Part shown: piece after piece, positions 54,922 through 64,000 of the stretch
Position numbering within the stretch: the stretch's first letter is position 1
Layout of the letters: the number at the start of each line of letters is the position of its first letter
From: Diploptera punctata
Taxonomy: Eukaryota; Arthropoda; Insecta; Blattodea; Blaberidae
Assembly (NCBI GenBank): GCA_030220185.1
Contig: JASPKZ010009890.1
Span: 99,411 to 163,410 of the forward strand
DNA: 64,000 nucleotides
Direction of reading: 5' to 3'
Notes under the pieces: model-generated
The model's database searches: none
What the model saw: the letters and a program-made list of their open reading frames with translations, nothing else
What the model was told of the DNA's origin: nothing
Translations under genes and position numbers: made by a program

Positions 54922-55025
54922 AATGATTTTTTTTTATCTCTCTCTCTCCTATCTATATTAGTTGTACTACATACATAACTGCAACATAAAACCAAAAATG
55001 TTATAGATGCAAAAATGAAATTGAG

Positions 55026-55211
55026 ATTTAATTTAGGAAGTGATATTTTGAGGTTATTTTAATTATATTATTTTTAGTCTGTTCATCTTACCTCAATATT
55101 AATGTTGATTTGTTCTTGGACATGTTTCAAAACAATTCTGTTTTATCGTCAGCTTGTCCAGAACAAATCAACATTAATATTGAGGTAAGATGATCAGACT
55201 AAAAATAATGT
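55026..55211. mobile_element. Penelope-like element family A hairpin in the Lig4 3' UTR
   Basis: Inverted PLE ends around 55157; duplication AATGAAATTGAG at 55014-55025 and 55212-55223. It sits about 100 bp after the Lig4 stop. The first AATAAA after the stop that I see is at 55289, beyond it. Hammerhead core (CTGACGA, stem II, GAAAC, ACATGT, C) on minus at 55119-55152. Confidence 0.82.
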
Positions 55212-55288
55212 AATGAAATTGAGGTTCAAGCATTTATTATGAAGCTAAGTAATATTGCAAGTACATTTTTTTTGTTTACATTCTCCTA

Positions 55289-55294
55289 ATAAAT
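55289..55294 (+). promoter_or_regulatory. Lig4: candidate Lig4 poly(A) signal
   Basis: AATAAA 368 bp after the stop codon, downstream of the PLE hairpin. Would make the PLE part of the mature 3' UTR. Confidence 0.35.
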
Positions 55295-55539
55295 ACTTTT
55301 AAAATTCATTATGAAACACCGTTGCGGTCACTATGTAAAAGTTATAAAATGTAATTTGTATTTGTCATCCTCAACTAGATGAAATGTTATGAAATACTTT
55401 GGAGGCCTTTTGGAAGAATCTATGTTCAGTAATGGTACCAATTTACAACCAGAATATTGAACTTATGTTCTTCTGAAAAGCCTCCATTTTATCTAGTTGA
55501 GGATGACTGAGATCTCAGGTACAAACTGTATGGCTATTC

Positions 55540-56160
55540 AAGTTTTTTTGAGTCTGGAAACATCTTACCTCAATTCAATCTTGATCTATTCTCGAACATG
55601 TTTCGATATAATCTTCAATATCATCTTCAGCTTGGCCAGACTGATGAGTTTTATTTTGTGAGCCCTGGATGTCGATATCATCTCCCTCATCCGGCTGGCC
55701 AAAGAACCTCCAAACTAGGTCACATTCACCAGGAATTTTGAAATTCATATTTTTTTTAATTAAAAATGGGGAAATAGAAAAATTTGCAATTGCTGATCAT
55801 GTTTGGGCCGAAAAACACAATGTAAATTCAAACATTAAATTATTAAAACAGTTAGAAAACAAAGAAACTCACCATTTGGGAAAAAAATTACATTCAGAAG
55901 AACAAAATAGAGTTATGAATTTTTAATTCCTGCTGAACATGACCTAGTTTGGAGGTTCTTCGGCCAGCCGGAAGAGGGAGATGATATCGACATCCAGGGT
56001 TCACAACAATAAAATCATCAGTCTGGGCAAGCTGAAGATGATATAGAAGATTATATCGAAACATGTTCTAGAACAAATCAACATTAAATTGAGGTAAGAT
56101 ATTTCTAGACTCAAAAAAACTTGATTAAAAGAACCTCAAAATGTTACTTCCTTAAATAAA
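55540..56160. mobile_element. Penelope-like element family G, head-to-head with endonuclease end
   Basis: 55540-55748 is the minus 3' end. From 55750 a plus copy codes for the endonuclease C-terminus (IEKFAIADHVWAEKHNVNSN, KLLKQLENKE) and its own 3' end to 56150 (ACCTCAAAATGTTACTTCC). Ribozyme motifs at 55596-55630 (-) and 56032-56067 (+). Confidence 0.82.
56032..56067 (+). ncRNA. hammerhead ribozyme motif, PLE family G
   Basis: CTGAAGA, stem II GATATA.../TTATATC, GAAA, ACATGT, T. Mirror copy on minus at 55596-55630 with stem GATATTG/...TATATC. Confidence 0.6.
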
Positions 56161-56304
56161 CCCTATATGGCTATTCTGTTAAACCTGTGATGCGACTTTT
56201 TTTAATTCCTTCATAAACTCCTGTCAAATTTTTTTCTTAGGGTTTCATTTTTCAAATTATTTTCCACCATTTACAATGATTTTTACATTTTATCTAATGA
56301 TTAT

Positions 56305-56631
56305 CCATCCACAGTAATTCTGCCCAAAGGCAGGTCCTTCACTGCAATCATAGCATTTTCATGTTATGCTTGCAGCTTTACTAGGGAATTGTAGGTGTGG
56401 TAGCTTCCCATTGCTTTCCACACCGGTGAAGGATGATGTTGATAAGGAAGATGATGAAGGCCATGTGATTATGGGGACCGTTTGGGCCTTAAAGTTTTCC
56501 TGACATTTGTTTTACAGGTGAGGAAAAAAACCCGATAAAAACCTCACCCAGAAAAACTGCCCCAGCCGAGGATCGTACCCGGGCCCACTGTGTGACAAGG
56601 CAGCACGCTACCTCGAGACCACAACAGCAGA
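56305..56631 (-). mobile_element. tRNA-derived SINE family 1, minus copy
   Basis: Starts CCATCCACAGTAATTCTGCC and ends GAGACCACAACAGCAG. Duplication CTAATGATTAT at 56294-56304 and 56632-56642. Confidence 0.88.
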
Positions 56632-56649
56632 CTAATGATTATATCGGTA

Positions 56650-57280
56650 TATTTTTTTTGTATGATATTTAACTACATACATAGCATGAAGATGTGACAG
56701 CCATATTGATTTTAACGAATATTCTATACAACAAAGACTGTTCCAGTGCAAGGAACATAGAGTATGTACTGATTAACTGTAATATACTTCAGAATTTCAG
56801 AACTTACTATTTATTTTTGGGTGTTACATTCTTTCACAGGTTAGAGTACTTAAATTTCATTAGGTTAGCTTTTAGGTTTGTTAAATATTGTATAATGTTG
56901 GCTGCATCTCACGATTCCATAGTGTAAATCGCTTCGCGTTTGTTGGTGCATGTACATGGTATTTGATTGGAATTAGAAAAATTTTTTACATCACACGTTG
57001 TAACGAATGCCCAATTTTACTTTTTAACTTTTATACTTCAGATTTACTTATGTATTAATATGCAATTACAGAATAAGTTCTGTTCAAACCAAGCACTAAA
57101 CTTAAGCATAAAATCTGTAAAATAATATGATTAAGCCTTCACATTTGGTAAATCCAGTACTGATATAAAAGAATAAAAAAATTAATTTTCTTTTTCAGAA
57201 TTATATTTTGTATTTTACATATATGTATCAAAGCTATTTTTATTATTGTAATTAATATTATCATTAAATTATTTTAAAAA
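56650..57280. other. nothing recognised, downstream of Lig4
   Basis: AT-rich. Confidence 0.5.
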
Positions 57281-57284
57281 TGAT

Positions 57285-57480
57285 TAGTGGCATTCTTCTT
57301 CATGTTTCCTTGTTTCCCCATTTGGAGTTCCTATCTTGATCAAAAGTCTCCACCTGTCTCAATTATAGCACATCTTCTCCTCCACTCCTCTCCAATCTAT
57401 TATTCTTCTTTCAACATCCTTCATAAATGGTTCCTTCCAGCCAACCTTTGGTCTCTTCACCAAAAAATTTGCAATTTACA
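57285..57480 (-). pseudogene. LINE ORF2 C-terminal tail
   Basis: Minus: RPKVGWKEPFMKDVERRIID, then a W-rich end. Resembles the GRP-RW tails of the local LINEs. A further piece RIRWYCHVKRMNSGRLSRQ lies at 57690-57760. Confidence 0.55.
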
Positions 57481-57754
57481 AGATAAATAATTTCCTAATA
57501 ATATTTGTAACATTATTTATTAAAATATTATGTAGAATTGTTATAAGACCTGCATCAGTTTGTCCTAAAAAATAAATTGAAGATTGAGAAAAATGTTTTA
57601 GATTGCCCTTCTCATTATGATGCTTCCTAGTTGCTGTTATCTTCCTAATTTTCAATGTAGAAATTGCTCTCCTCGAATTTTATATTATAATGTCTGTCTT
57701 GATAACCTGCCAGAATTCATTCTTTTAACATGGCAATACCATCTTATTCTTCTA

Positions 57755-58262
57755 TGAGGGTCACTAGATAAGTTTTGAGACATGGCAGTATGGCCGTAGG
57801 AATGCAATAAAGTAACATACCATTTGAAAGCCCAACTCTCGAACGTCAAAACCATAGCAGGTAGAAACGATTCCTTCCAATTGTCTCTGAGCAGCACCTT
57901 TGTGAAGTAATCAAACGTGTCCTATGGAGCTTGTGAGGGAGTATTTTCTTGCTATGAATTTATATGACTATAAGTGCGGTTTAAATGAGTCGCAAACACT
58001 TGAAGCAACTCACACAAACATTTGGGGACCTTGCTCCTTCACGAACAACAGTTTTCCGCTGATTTCCTGAATTTAATAGGGAAAGAACATCCCTTAAAGA
58101 TAAATATTTGAGATCGAGTGGCGTGGCTGCTTCCAGAAGTGGTTCCAGAGGATGCAACGGTGTATAGAATGTGCTGGAGAGTTGTTTGAAAAGATATGAT
58201 CAGTATGAAAACTCTATCATGGCCCATTGTTGCATATCTCAAAACTTATCTAGTGACCTACG
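57755..58262 (+). mobile_element. mariner element 2, internally deleted
   Basis: Same inverted repeats as 15833 (GAGGGTCACTAGATAAG); TA at 57753-57754 and 58263-58264. Jumps from the HTH region (about 58105) straight to the C-terminal part (GATCGAGTGGCGTGGCTGCT). 508 bp. Confidence 0.88.
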
Positions 58263-58264
58263 TA

Positions 58265-58710
58265 TCTTGTTTTATTCTGTACTCTGTCTAGATTCAAGGT
58301 TACTCTTATTTGTGTGTCCAAATAGTTTCTTTCTTAGTTTTTTCCTAACATACTTCTTAAACATTTTATCTCCACCCTCTGTATTCTATTTAAAGCTTTC
58401 TTTGTTGTAAACTAAATTTCAGTAATAATGATTTAAAATATGTTTTTTAAGGTATATCCTTGTTCCATAACCATCTTAATTAAATGAATGCATCTGGTAC
58501 AACTTTGTATTCTGATTGTTTATGTTTGGATTTTGCCTCTTTATTAATTTCACAAGGATGCCAGCAGGCTTATCGCACTATCACGGGAGCAGATGAATTA
58601 AATTAAACAAAATGGATAACATATATATGGAGAAATAGTTGAAATTAAATTTTGGCAGGGGAAGAAAGGAGATATCCTGAGAAAAATCTGCATGGGGTCC
58701 AATTCATCCC
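58265..58710. other. nothing recognised
   Basis: AT-rich; no similarity recognised. Confidence 0.45.
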
Positions 58711-58716
58711 CCACAT

Positions 58717-59593
58717 GGGTCATACTGAAAGTCGTGAGCAACCCATTGTTAAAATTCAAATTTCAACAATGTAACAAAAACAACTGCAGGATCGTAATCT
58801 ACAGACTTTATACCACAACATTGCCGTTTTTTGGCGTCGTAGCTTCTATCATGTGACTACACGCAGTATTTCCAAAATGGCAGATATCAATGTTTCGTTT
58901 CAACAGTGCGCTGTCATTGAATTCCTTGTTAAAGAGGAACAATCTGCTGTTGATATTCACCAAAGACTTCAATGTGCTTACGGAGATGCCTGCATGGGTG
59001 CCATCAGTGTTAGGAGATGGTCGAAACATTTTAAAGATGGGAACACGAGTATCTTCTGGGATGCGCAAGGTTGCATTCTGGTTCAATTTCTTGAACCTGG
59101 ACAAACCATAAATGCTGCCCGCTATATCCAGACACTTGTGAAGCTCCGTCGTGCATTGCACGACAAACGCCCTGGAAGGAAGATCATTCTGCAACACGAT
59201 AACGCACGTCCTCACACTGCTTGTGCCACTGTGGAGAAGATCAGGACATTTGGGTGGGAAACTCTTCCACATCCTCCCTATAGTCCCGATTTGGCAACCT
59301 CCGACTACCATCTTTTCGGTTCTGTGAACGAGCAGATGAGAGGCCAACGCTACGAGACGCTGGAGGATATTCGAAAGCAGTGCGTCAGTGTCTTCGAGCA
59401 GCTGGAACGGACTTCTATAATAAGGAAATTTCAAGCTTGTAGAACGCTGGACAAAATGTGTGCAAAGAAATGGAGACTATGTTGAAAAGTAGCACAAAGG
59501 TCTGTAGATTAACATGGTGTACTTGGTTTGTCTAAAATAAATATTATGATTGTTTTTAAAAAATGTTGCTCATGACTTTCAGTATGACCCTCG
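58717..59593 (+). mobile_element. mariner element 4 with in-frame internal deletion
   Basis: Right inverted repeat ACTTTCAGTATGACCCTCG ends at 59593 before TA; left repeat from GGGTCATACTGAAAGTCG at 58717, outer bases lost. Encodes a 210-aa open frame. Confidence 0.82.
58853..59485 (+). CDS. deleted mariner transposase (210 aa)
   Basis: Open from 58853 (or Met at 58877) to 59485. N-terminal HTH: QQCAVIEFLVKEEQSAVDIH, then VRRWSKHFKDGNTS; this jumps to IFWDAQGCILVQFLEPGQTI, ILQHDNARPHTA (D2), HPPYSPDLATSDYHLFGSVN (D3). The second helix-turn-helix and the segment with the first catalytic Asp are missing, about 130-140 residues short of ~345. It cannot catalyse transposition, but it keeps an uninterrupted frame with a DNA-binding half. 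Could be chance youth of the deletion or a retained repressor-like product. Confidence 0.8.
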   Translation: MTTRSISKMADINVSFQQCAVIEFLVKEEQSAVDIHQRLQCAYGDACMGAISVRRWSKHFKDGNTSIFWDAQGCILVQFLEPGQTINAARYIQTLVKLRRALHDKRPGRKIILQHDNARPHTACATVEKIRTFGWETLPHPPYSPDLATSDYHLFGSVNEQMRGQRYETLEDIRKQCVSVFEQLERTSIIRKFQACRTLDKMCAKKWRLC

Positions 59594-59599
59594 TATATT

Positions 59600-60370
59600 T
59601 GAATTAATGTTGGGAAGTAAACATTATGAGGTTATATCATTAATAGTGAGTGGAGAACTTATTTTTTAATGACTCACCTCATACATTTTCAAATTTCTTT
59701 GATACCGACGGTTTCAGACATCTTGTCCCTCTTCAGTCATGACTTCCACTGATGAAATTCTCTGGTTGTTGATTTCTCTATGGACTCTTGTGCTGCCATC
59801 TTTGGAATTATAAATTTTGAAATTAAATTTTTGTACACCAGAATATCGAAATTCATAGATCAATATTTATTCTTCTGAGAGAATATCTTCTCCCAAACTG
59901 TCAATTCCAATGGTTTATCTAATTGTTTCAGAAGTTTTGCCTCTTTTTCAATTTTATGATATTCTAGCAAACTATGTGCAGCAATTGCTGATTTTTCAAT
60001 TTCACAATTTTTAATATTTCTAAAATATTCTTTAGTATGTATTTCTAAATTATTTTTTGTTTTTCATATATATACTTTGCTACAATCATTACAATTTCTT
60101 TGGTAAATTCCAGATTTCGTACTGTCTGGGATGATGATTTTTTATTGGTACTTAGAAGTTTTTCCAGACTAAATTTATTTATTGGTGCCTAAGTAATGTT
60201 GTGTTTGTCAAACATTTTTTGACATTTCCTATGTACTACCGGATGGTAAGTAATTCTCTTGAATTTCTTATTTTCTTTACTAACAGTTTGTAGGATAGAG
60301 TATTCTTTAAGTCTTTTTTCTGTTTGAATTTCCTTAATTTGTTTGTTATTATTTTCTTATTGAAATCATT
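59600..60370 (-). pseudogene. Penelope-like element family C
   Basis: 3' end at 59600 (TTGGGAAGTAAACATTATGA), ribozyme, then endonuclease C-terminus (EIEKSAIAAHSLLEYHKIEK) around 59925-60010, decayed GIY-YIG core and linker to about 60340. Minus-oriented, stop-broken. Confidence 0.82.
59700..59739 (-). ncRNA. hammerhead ribozyme motif, PLE family C
   Basis: Helix I TGA/TCA, CTGAAGA, bulged base, stem II GGACA/TGTCT, GAAA, helix III ACC/GGT with loop GTC, then A. Predicted cut after GUA. The copy at 60484-60529 has CTGAAGG instead. Confidence 0.75.
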
Positions 60371-60374
60371 TAAT

Positions 60375-61000
60375 CTGACTATATTTAAATTAATATTGGG
60401 AAGTAAACGTTATGAGGTTATATCATTAATAGTGAGTGGAGAACATATCTTAATCGACTCACCTCATACATTTTCAAACTTCTTTGATACCGACGGTTTC
60501 AGACAAAATCATGTCCTCCTTCAGTCATGGCTTCCACTGATGAAATTCCATGATTGTTGATTTCTTTAGTGACATCACTTCTTGTGCTGCCATCTTTCGT
60601 TGGATTATAAACTTTGTAATTAAATTTTTATCCACCGGAATATCGAAATTTATAGATCAATATTTATTCTTCTGAATGAATATCATTTCCCAAATTGTCA
60701 ATTCCAACGGTTTATCCAATTGTTTCAAAAGTTTCGCTTCTTTTTCAATTTTATGATGTTCTAGTAAACTATGTGCAGCAATTGCTGATTTTTCAATTTC
60801 ACAATTTTTAATATTTCTAAAATGTTTTTCCAGACTAAATGTATTTATTGGTGCCAAAGTAATGTATTTGTCAAATATTTTTTTTGAAATTCCCCATGTA
60901 CTATTGGATGGTATGTAATTTTCTTGAAATTCTTTTCTTTACTAACAATTTGTAGGGTAGAGCATTCTTTAAGTTGTTTTATCTTTCTGAATTCACCAAT
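60375..61000 (-). pseudogene. Penelope-like element family C, second copy
   Basis: Same layout as the preceding copy: end at 60387, degenerate ribozyme, IAAHSLLEHHKIEKEAKLLK around 60725-60790, then an abrupt jump to linker (KCI/LAPIN-like) at about 60840. Tandem with its neighbour in the same orientation. Confidence 0.8.
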
Positions 61001-61250
61001 GCCACCAATTATCAAATATTAGTTGAAACGTAACTTCGCGAATTTCATCCTTAGAAATAATTCGGCCGTGATATACTCTCAGAGATTCTAGTCTAAACTC
61101 TAAAACGCGCTCCTGCGGTCAATACCTTGTCTGACATTAAGTGTGTCTATAATTATACGTGTAACCAGTGTCCACATCGATTAATAAAGTATATTTACTA
61201 AAATTCGTGTAGCGTAGTCTAGCGCCGGCCAGCTACTTGCTTTCCCTGTA
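61000..61250. other. unassigned
   Basis: Slightly more GC-rich than its surroundings; nothing recognised. Confidence 0.4.
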
Positions 61251-61252
61251 GA

Positions 61253-61398
61253 ACAGAGCCGTCCAAACTACGGCCTGCGGGCCACATCCGGCCCATCATG
61301 GCTTTTCGTATGGCCCACGTAAGCACTGAAATGAACAAATTAATTTTATATTTTTAATTTAGATTTTAAAATGTAACATCTAGTTTGGACACCCCTGT
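61253..61398. mobile_element. hAT-type MITE
   Basis: CAGAGCCGTCCAAACTACGG at the left matches the complement of TAGTTTGGACACCCCTG at the right. The CGGCCTGCGGGCCACATCCG word is typical of hAT-Charlie-like ends. An imperfect 7-8 bp repeat TGTA(G/A)AA flanks it. Confidence 0.6.
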
Positions 61399-61514
61399 GT
61401 AAAATTCTTCTCTCTGTAATGTGGAGTTTAGGTGTCACCACTTCTCTTGACGAAGTAGTGGAAATGATTCATCCCTTATTTACCGTTTTTCCCCCATTCC
61501 AAACTTTGAACATT

Positions 61515-62045
61515 AATTGTTTCGCTTGTTGTATTGTCAAACAGTAGCTTGTGCACGGAATAGTTGTAAAAATAGTGTTACAGTGAGAAAATGCTTAAAA
61601 AGCACAAAGCTGATTCCGAGTGTAGGAAGTTCTTGGACCAGCAAGTACTTTGTGAAGGAGCATGGAAACAAAGTGTTGCGTGTTATTTGTAACGATGTTA
61701 TTGCAGTTGTGAAAGAATATAATATTAAAAAACATTACCAAACAAAGCATAAATTTAATGGAGATGAGCGTACTGAGAAAGCGAACGAGCTCCGTTCAAA
61801 AGTTACGGCACAACAACAGTTATTAATTCAGGGTAGTGGTGTGAAGACAAAGAAATGTTACCGAAGCGAGTTATGAAGTTTCGAAACTAATTGCTGAGAA
61901 CGGAAAACCGTTTTCTGATGGCGAATTTGTCAAAAAGTGTCTGATTGCTGTTGCCAACAAGTTGTGTCCCGATAAATAAATTGATTTATTCAACTCAGTG
62001 TCTCAAGAAACACTGTAAATAGGCGTATAGAAGAACTAGCATCCA
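61515..62045 (+). pseudogene. hAT transposase fragment (ZBED/GTF2I-repeat type)
   Basis: In changing frames: WTSKYFVKEHGNKVLRVICN, KKHYQTKHKFNGDERTEKAN (BED-like zinc finger with C..H..H remains), EVSKLIAENGKPFSDGEFVK, LCPDK, RNTVNRRIEELASS. Matches the N-terminal third of hAT transposases of this type. The catalytic part is absent. Confidence 0.7.
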
Positions 62046-62056
62046 GTGTTCATAAT

Positions 62057-62129
62057 GATAATGATGACGATAACGATGATAATAATAATAATGATGACGG
62101 TGATGATGATAGTAATAATGATGATGATT
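62057..62129. repeat. (GAT/AAT)n imperfect microsatellite
   Basis: GATAATGATGACGATAACG-type run. Confidence 0.9.
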
Positions 62130-62969
62130 GTTACGGCCCGTCTCCTGTCAAGTGGTAGCATGATATAAAATATAGGCCGAGTACAATAAATGAGACGGGC
62201 TTAACATAAAACAAGGTCAGGATTTACCTAACGTTGCAAGGGATAGCAAAAACTAAGGAATTCACATAAATAAAGTAAATATTTTAACAATACTACTATA
62301 TTTAAAAGAAACAGATTAAAACAATAAGTAAAACAAGATAAACAAAAGCCGCAACAGAAATTAATTAAAGAGATAAACAATATTCTATCTTTAAATTTAC
62401 TACACTAAACCAATTGCCTCAATTGAATACTTAATGAGCCTGAGCAAATAATAAAATATCTTTAATAAGTTAAATGTCTTTGACCAACTACGTTAGAAAA
62501 CTGAGTTTATTCCAGCAAACCAAATGTATAAGACATATATTATTTATGTTAAGTTAAAATAAAGAAGCAGACTTACAAATGATTATTATAGGTGACATCC
62601 AAGTAGAGCTGGTTACAACTGCGTTGAGATCTCGTCGGTGCTAGAGATCGCTAGCCACCGACGAGATGAATTAGGGGTTGAAACCCCTAGTTTTTATACT
62701 TAAAGTGGGTCGCTTTCCCCTGACGTGGAAGCGGTTGTAAGAAATCCTTTCATGCCAATACGTGATTGGTACACGTCCATCAGATATGCATTATAATTAA
62801 ATAATTGTCTAAAAAACCCTAATAATTATAATATCAAATATTTATAGGGGAATAATTAAATTTTGTTTTTTTTATAACGCCCTTTTGATAACTATAATTT
62901 CCGGCTATCACACTATCAATTTTGAGTCTAATAAACAAAGAAAAACCTCTAAATTTTGGGGCATAACAG
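62129..62969 (-). mobile_element. LTR of a retrotransposon
   Basis: TGTTACGGCCCGTC at the left and GGGGCATAACA at the right, the TG...CA ends of an LTR. Just outside, GATCCTTCCCTCGC reads on the minus strand as a purine tract GCGAGGGAAGGATC, so this is the 3' LTR of a minus-oriented element. Inside, TCGTCGGTGCTAGAG and CCACCGACGAG pair as a hairpin near 62625-62665. Confidence 0.65.
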
Positions 62970-64000
62970 ATCCTTCCCTCGCAAGAATTCGCAATAAGGT
63001 TTTTGAAGAAAACCTTTTGTGAACTTCGAAAAATCGTGGCTTACTTAGTTTATCATTTGCTTTGGCTCTTACAATTTTATCATAGTGCTTCTATGGATAC
63101 AAGAATACAATTGGTCTGAGTCTGAAATCGTCGGTATTCTACTTCGTACATACATCTAATTCTTGTGTTTTTCAGTGGATATTAGGGACAAGGGCAAACA
63201 AAACAATATTACATATATATAATCAATATGGACTTCTCTTTGACGTGGTGTAGCCTCTCGTATACGTGGCCATATCCCATTAGGGCAAAGGTTAGTTGAC
63301 GACGAGATCTGGATACAACCCAGGTTGTTGAATTGCGTCCGGTTCCGGCGCAGGTACTGCATTCCCTACTTGAGCTAGCGGGTAGTTCTGAATTGGGTCC
63401 AGAAGAGGTGCGTTGGCCTGGTGATGTTGCTGCGTACGTTGGGCGTACAAACCTGATACCCGAAACTTAGGAGTTCTCCTGTGCAATGCTGAAAAACTGC
63501 CGTTGTGATTATATCGTTACAAGTATTGCTGACAACACAGCCATATTTTAGTATTATGTTTTTCCTTATTCCTTTGTAGGTGTTGAATAAGATAATTTAG
63601 ACTTGTCTTCTGCGGAGGAGAGAAAGCGTAGGAACAGAGTGGAGGCGGTCGGTAAGGTGTTGTAGAGCCTTTTGGATCTCTGAAGATGGAGTTGGATTAG
63701 GATTTCGGTTTGCGTTTGGGTCAATAGGTTGGGCAATTCTGGGATAATATAATGCTGAGAGGAAAGAGGGACCTCCATTTTTCGGTGCATAATAGGCAAC
63801 AATGTATATCCGGGTGCATATATCCTGGAGCTTGACGTAATATACCTGTTGGCTTGAAATTTTTCCTTGTGGGCCGTGGCAGGTGTCAGTCAGTTTCATG
63901 GGTCTGGGAAGAGAATAAACCCACTTCTCCGTCTTCTTATGCCGAATCCAAATGGGGGTGAAGTCCTGTGCTAAAATATATTTTTGGCATAGCCGATGGG
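62970..64000 (-). pseudogene. LTR retrotransposon internal region, 3' part (runs off edge)
   Basis: Minus strand reading has PIWIRHKKTEKWVYSLP- and KLQDICTRIYIVAYY-type words (63780-63960) followed by short proline-rich frames to 63156, with stops between. I do not recognise a gag, pol or env motif. The rest of the element, with its other LTR, would lie right of the window. Confidence 0.45.

Overview
This is a 64 kb piece of an AT-rich insect nuclear genome, almost certainly a blattodean and probably a cockroach close to Periplaneta. That placement is inference, from the LINE 3' tails (for example a WKTLAQDRD-type motif before AMNLRV) and the mix of mariner, Penelope-like and tRNA-SINE families. 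No bacterial features are present.

The only host gene recognised is the 3' half of DNA ligase IV (Lig4), on the + strand. Eight exons run from 184 to the stop codon at 54919-54921. They encode about 457 C-terminal residues: the end of the catalytic core with its OB-fold motif VI (RFPR), BRCT1, the XRCC4-binding linker and BRCT2. Earlier exons lie upstream of the window. Introns reach 19.3 kb and hold nearly all the rest of the sequence. Three exons carry single frameshifts at mononucleotide runs, while no exon has a stop in its conserved frame. I read these as probable base-call errors, with recent decay as the alternative.

The introns are a layered deposit of transposons. Penelope-like retroelements (PLEs; GIY-YIG endonuclease plus RT fragments) are the most abundant. 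Many are short head-to-head inverted copies, and several have clear 9-13 bp target-site duplications. Their ends carry hammerhead-ribozyme motifs, at least five with helix I pairing that covaries between families. tRNA-derived SINEs form at least three families with intact duplications. LINE fragments are mostly RT C-termini and 3' tails, with one RNase H domain.

DNA elements include mariners at 750-2047, 15833-17050, 47479-48797, 57755-58262 and 58717-59593; a DD41D Tc1/mariner relative at 36104-37435; two piggyBac-type elements with TTAA duplications (18206-19824 and 38790-40175); four Harbinger-like MITEs with TAA/TTA duplications; hAT remnants; and a mariner-type MITE inside a 420-bp tandem triplication. 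An LTR retrotransposon starts at 62129 and runs off the right edge on the - strand.

Layout: 1-8 kb Lig4 exon, dead mariner, PLE hairpins, LINE and SINE; 8-14 kb three Lig4 exons with SINEs and a PLE; 14-23 kb mariner inside a LINE tail, Harbinger MITE, piggyBac, LINE RNase H; 23.6-23.9 kb Lig4 BRCT1 exon; 24-28 kb palindromes and a six-unit tandem array of tRNA-like sequences; 29-38 kb LINEs, Lig4 exon, tandem MITE, DD41D element; 38-50 kb nested piggyBac, PLEs, Harbinger, mariner; 50-56 kb last two Lig4 exons with PLEs; 56-64 kb SINE, mariner deletions, PLEs, hAT and LTR element.
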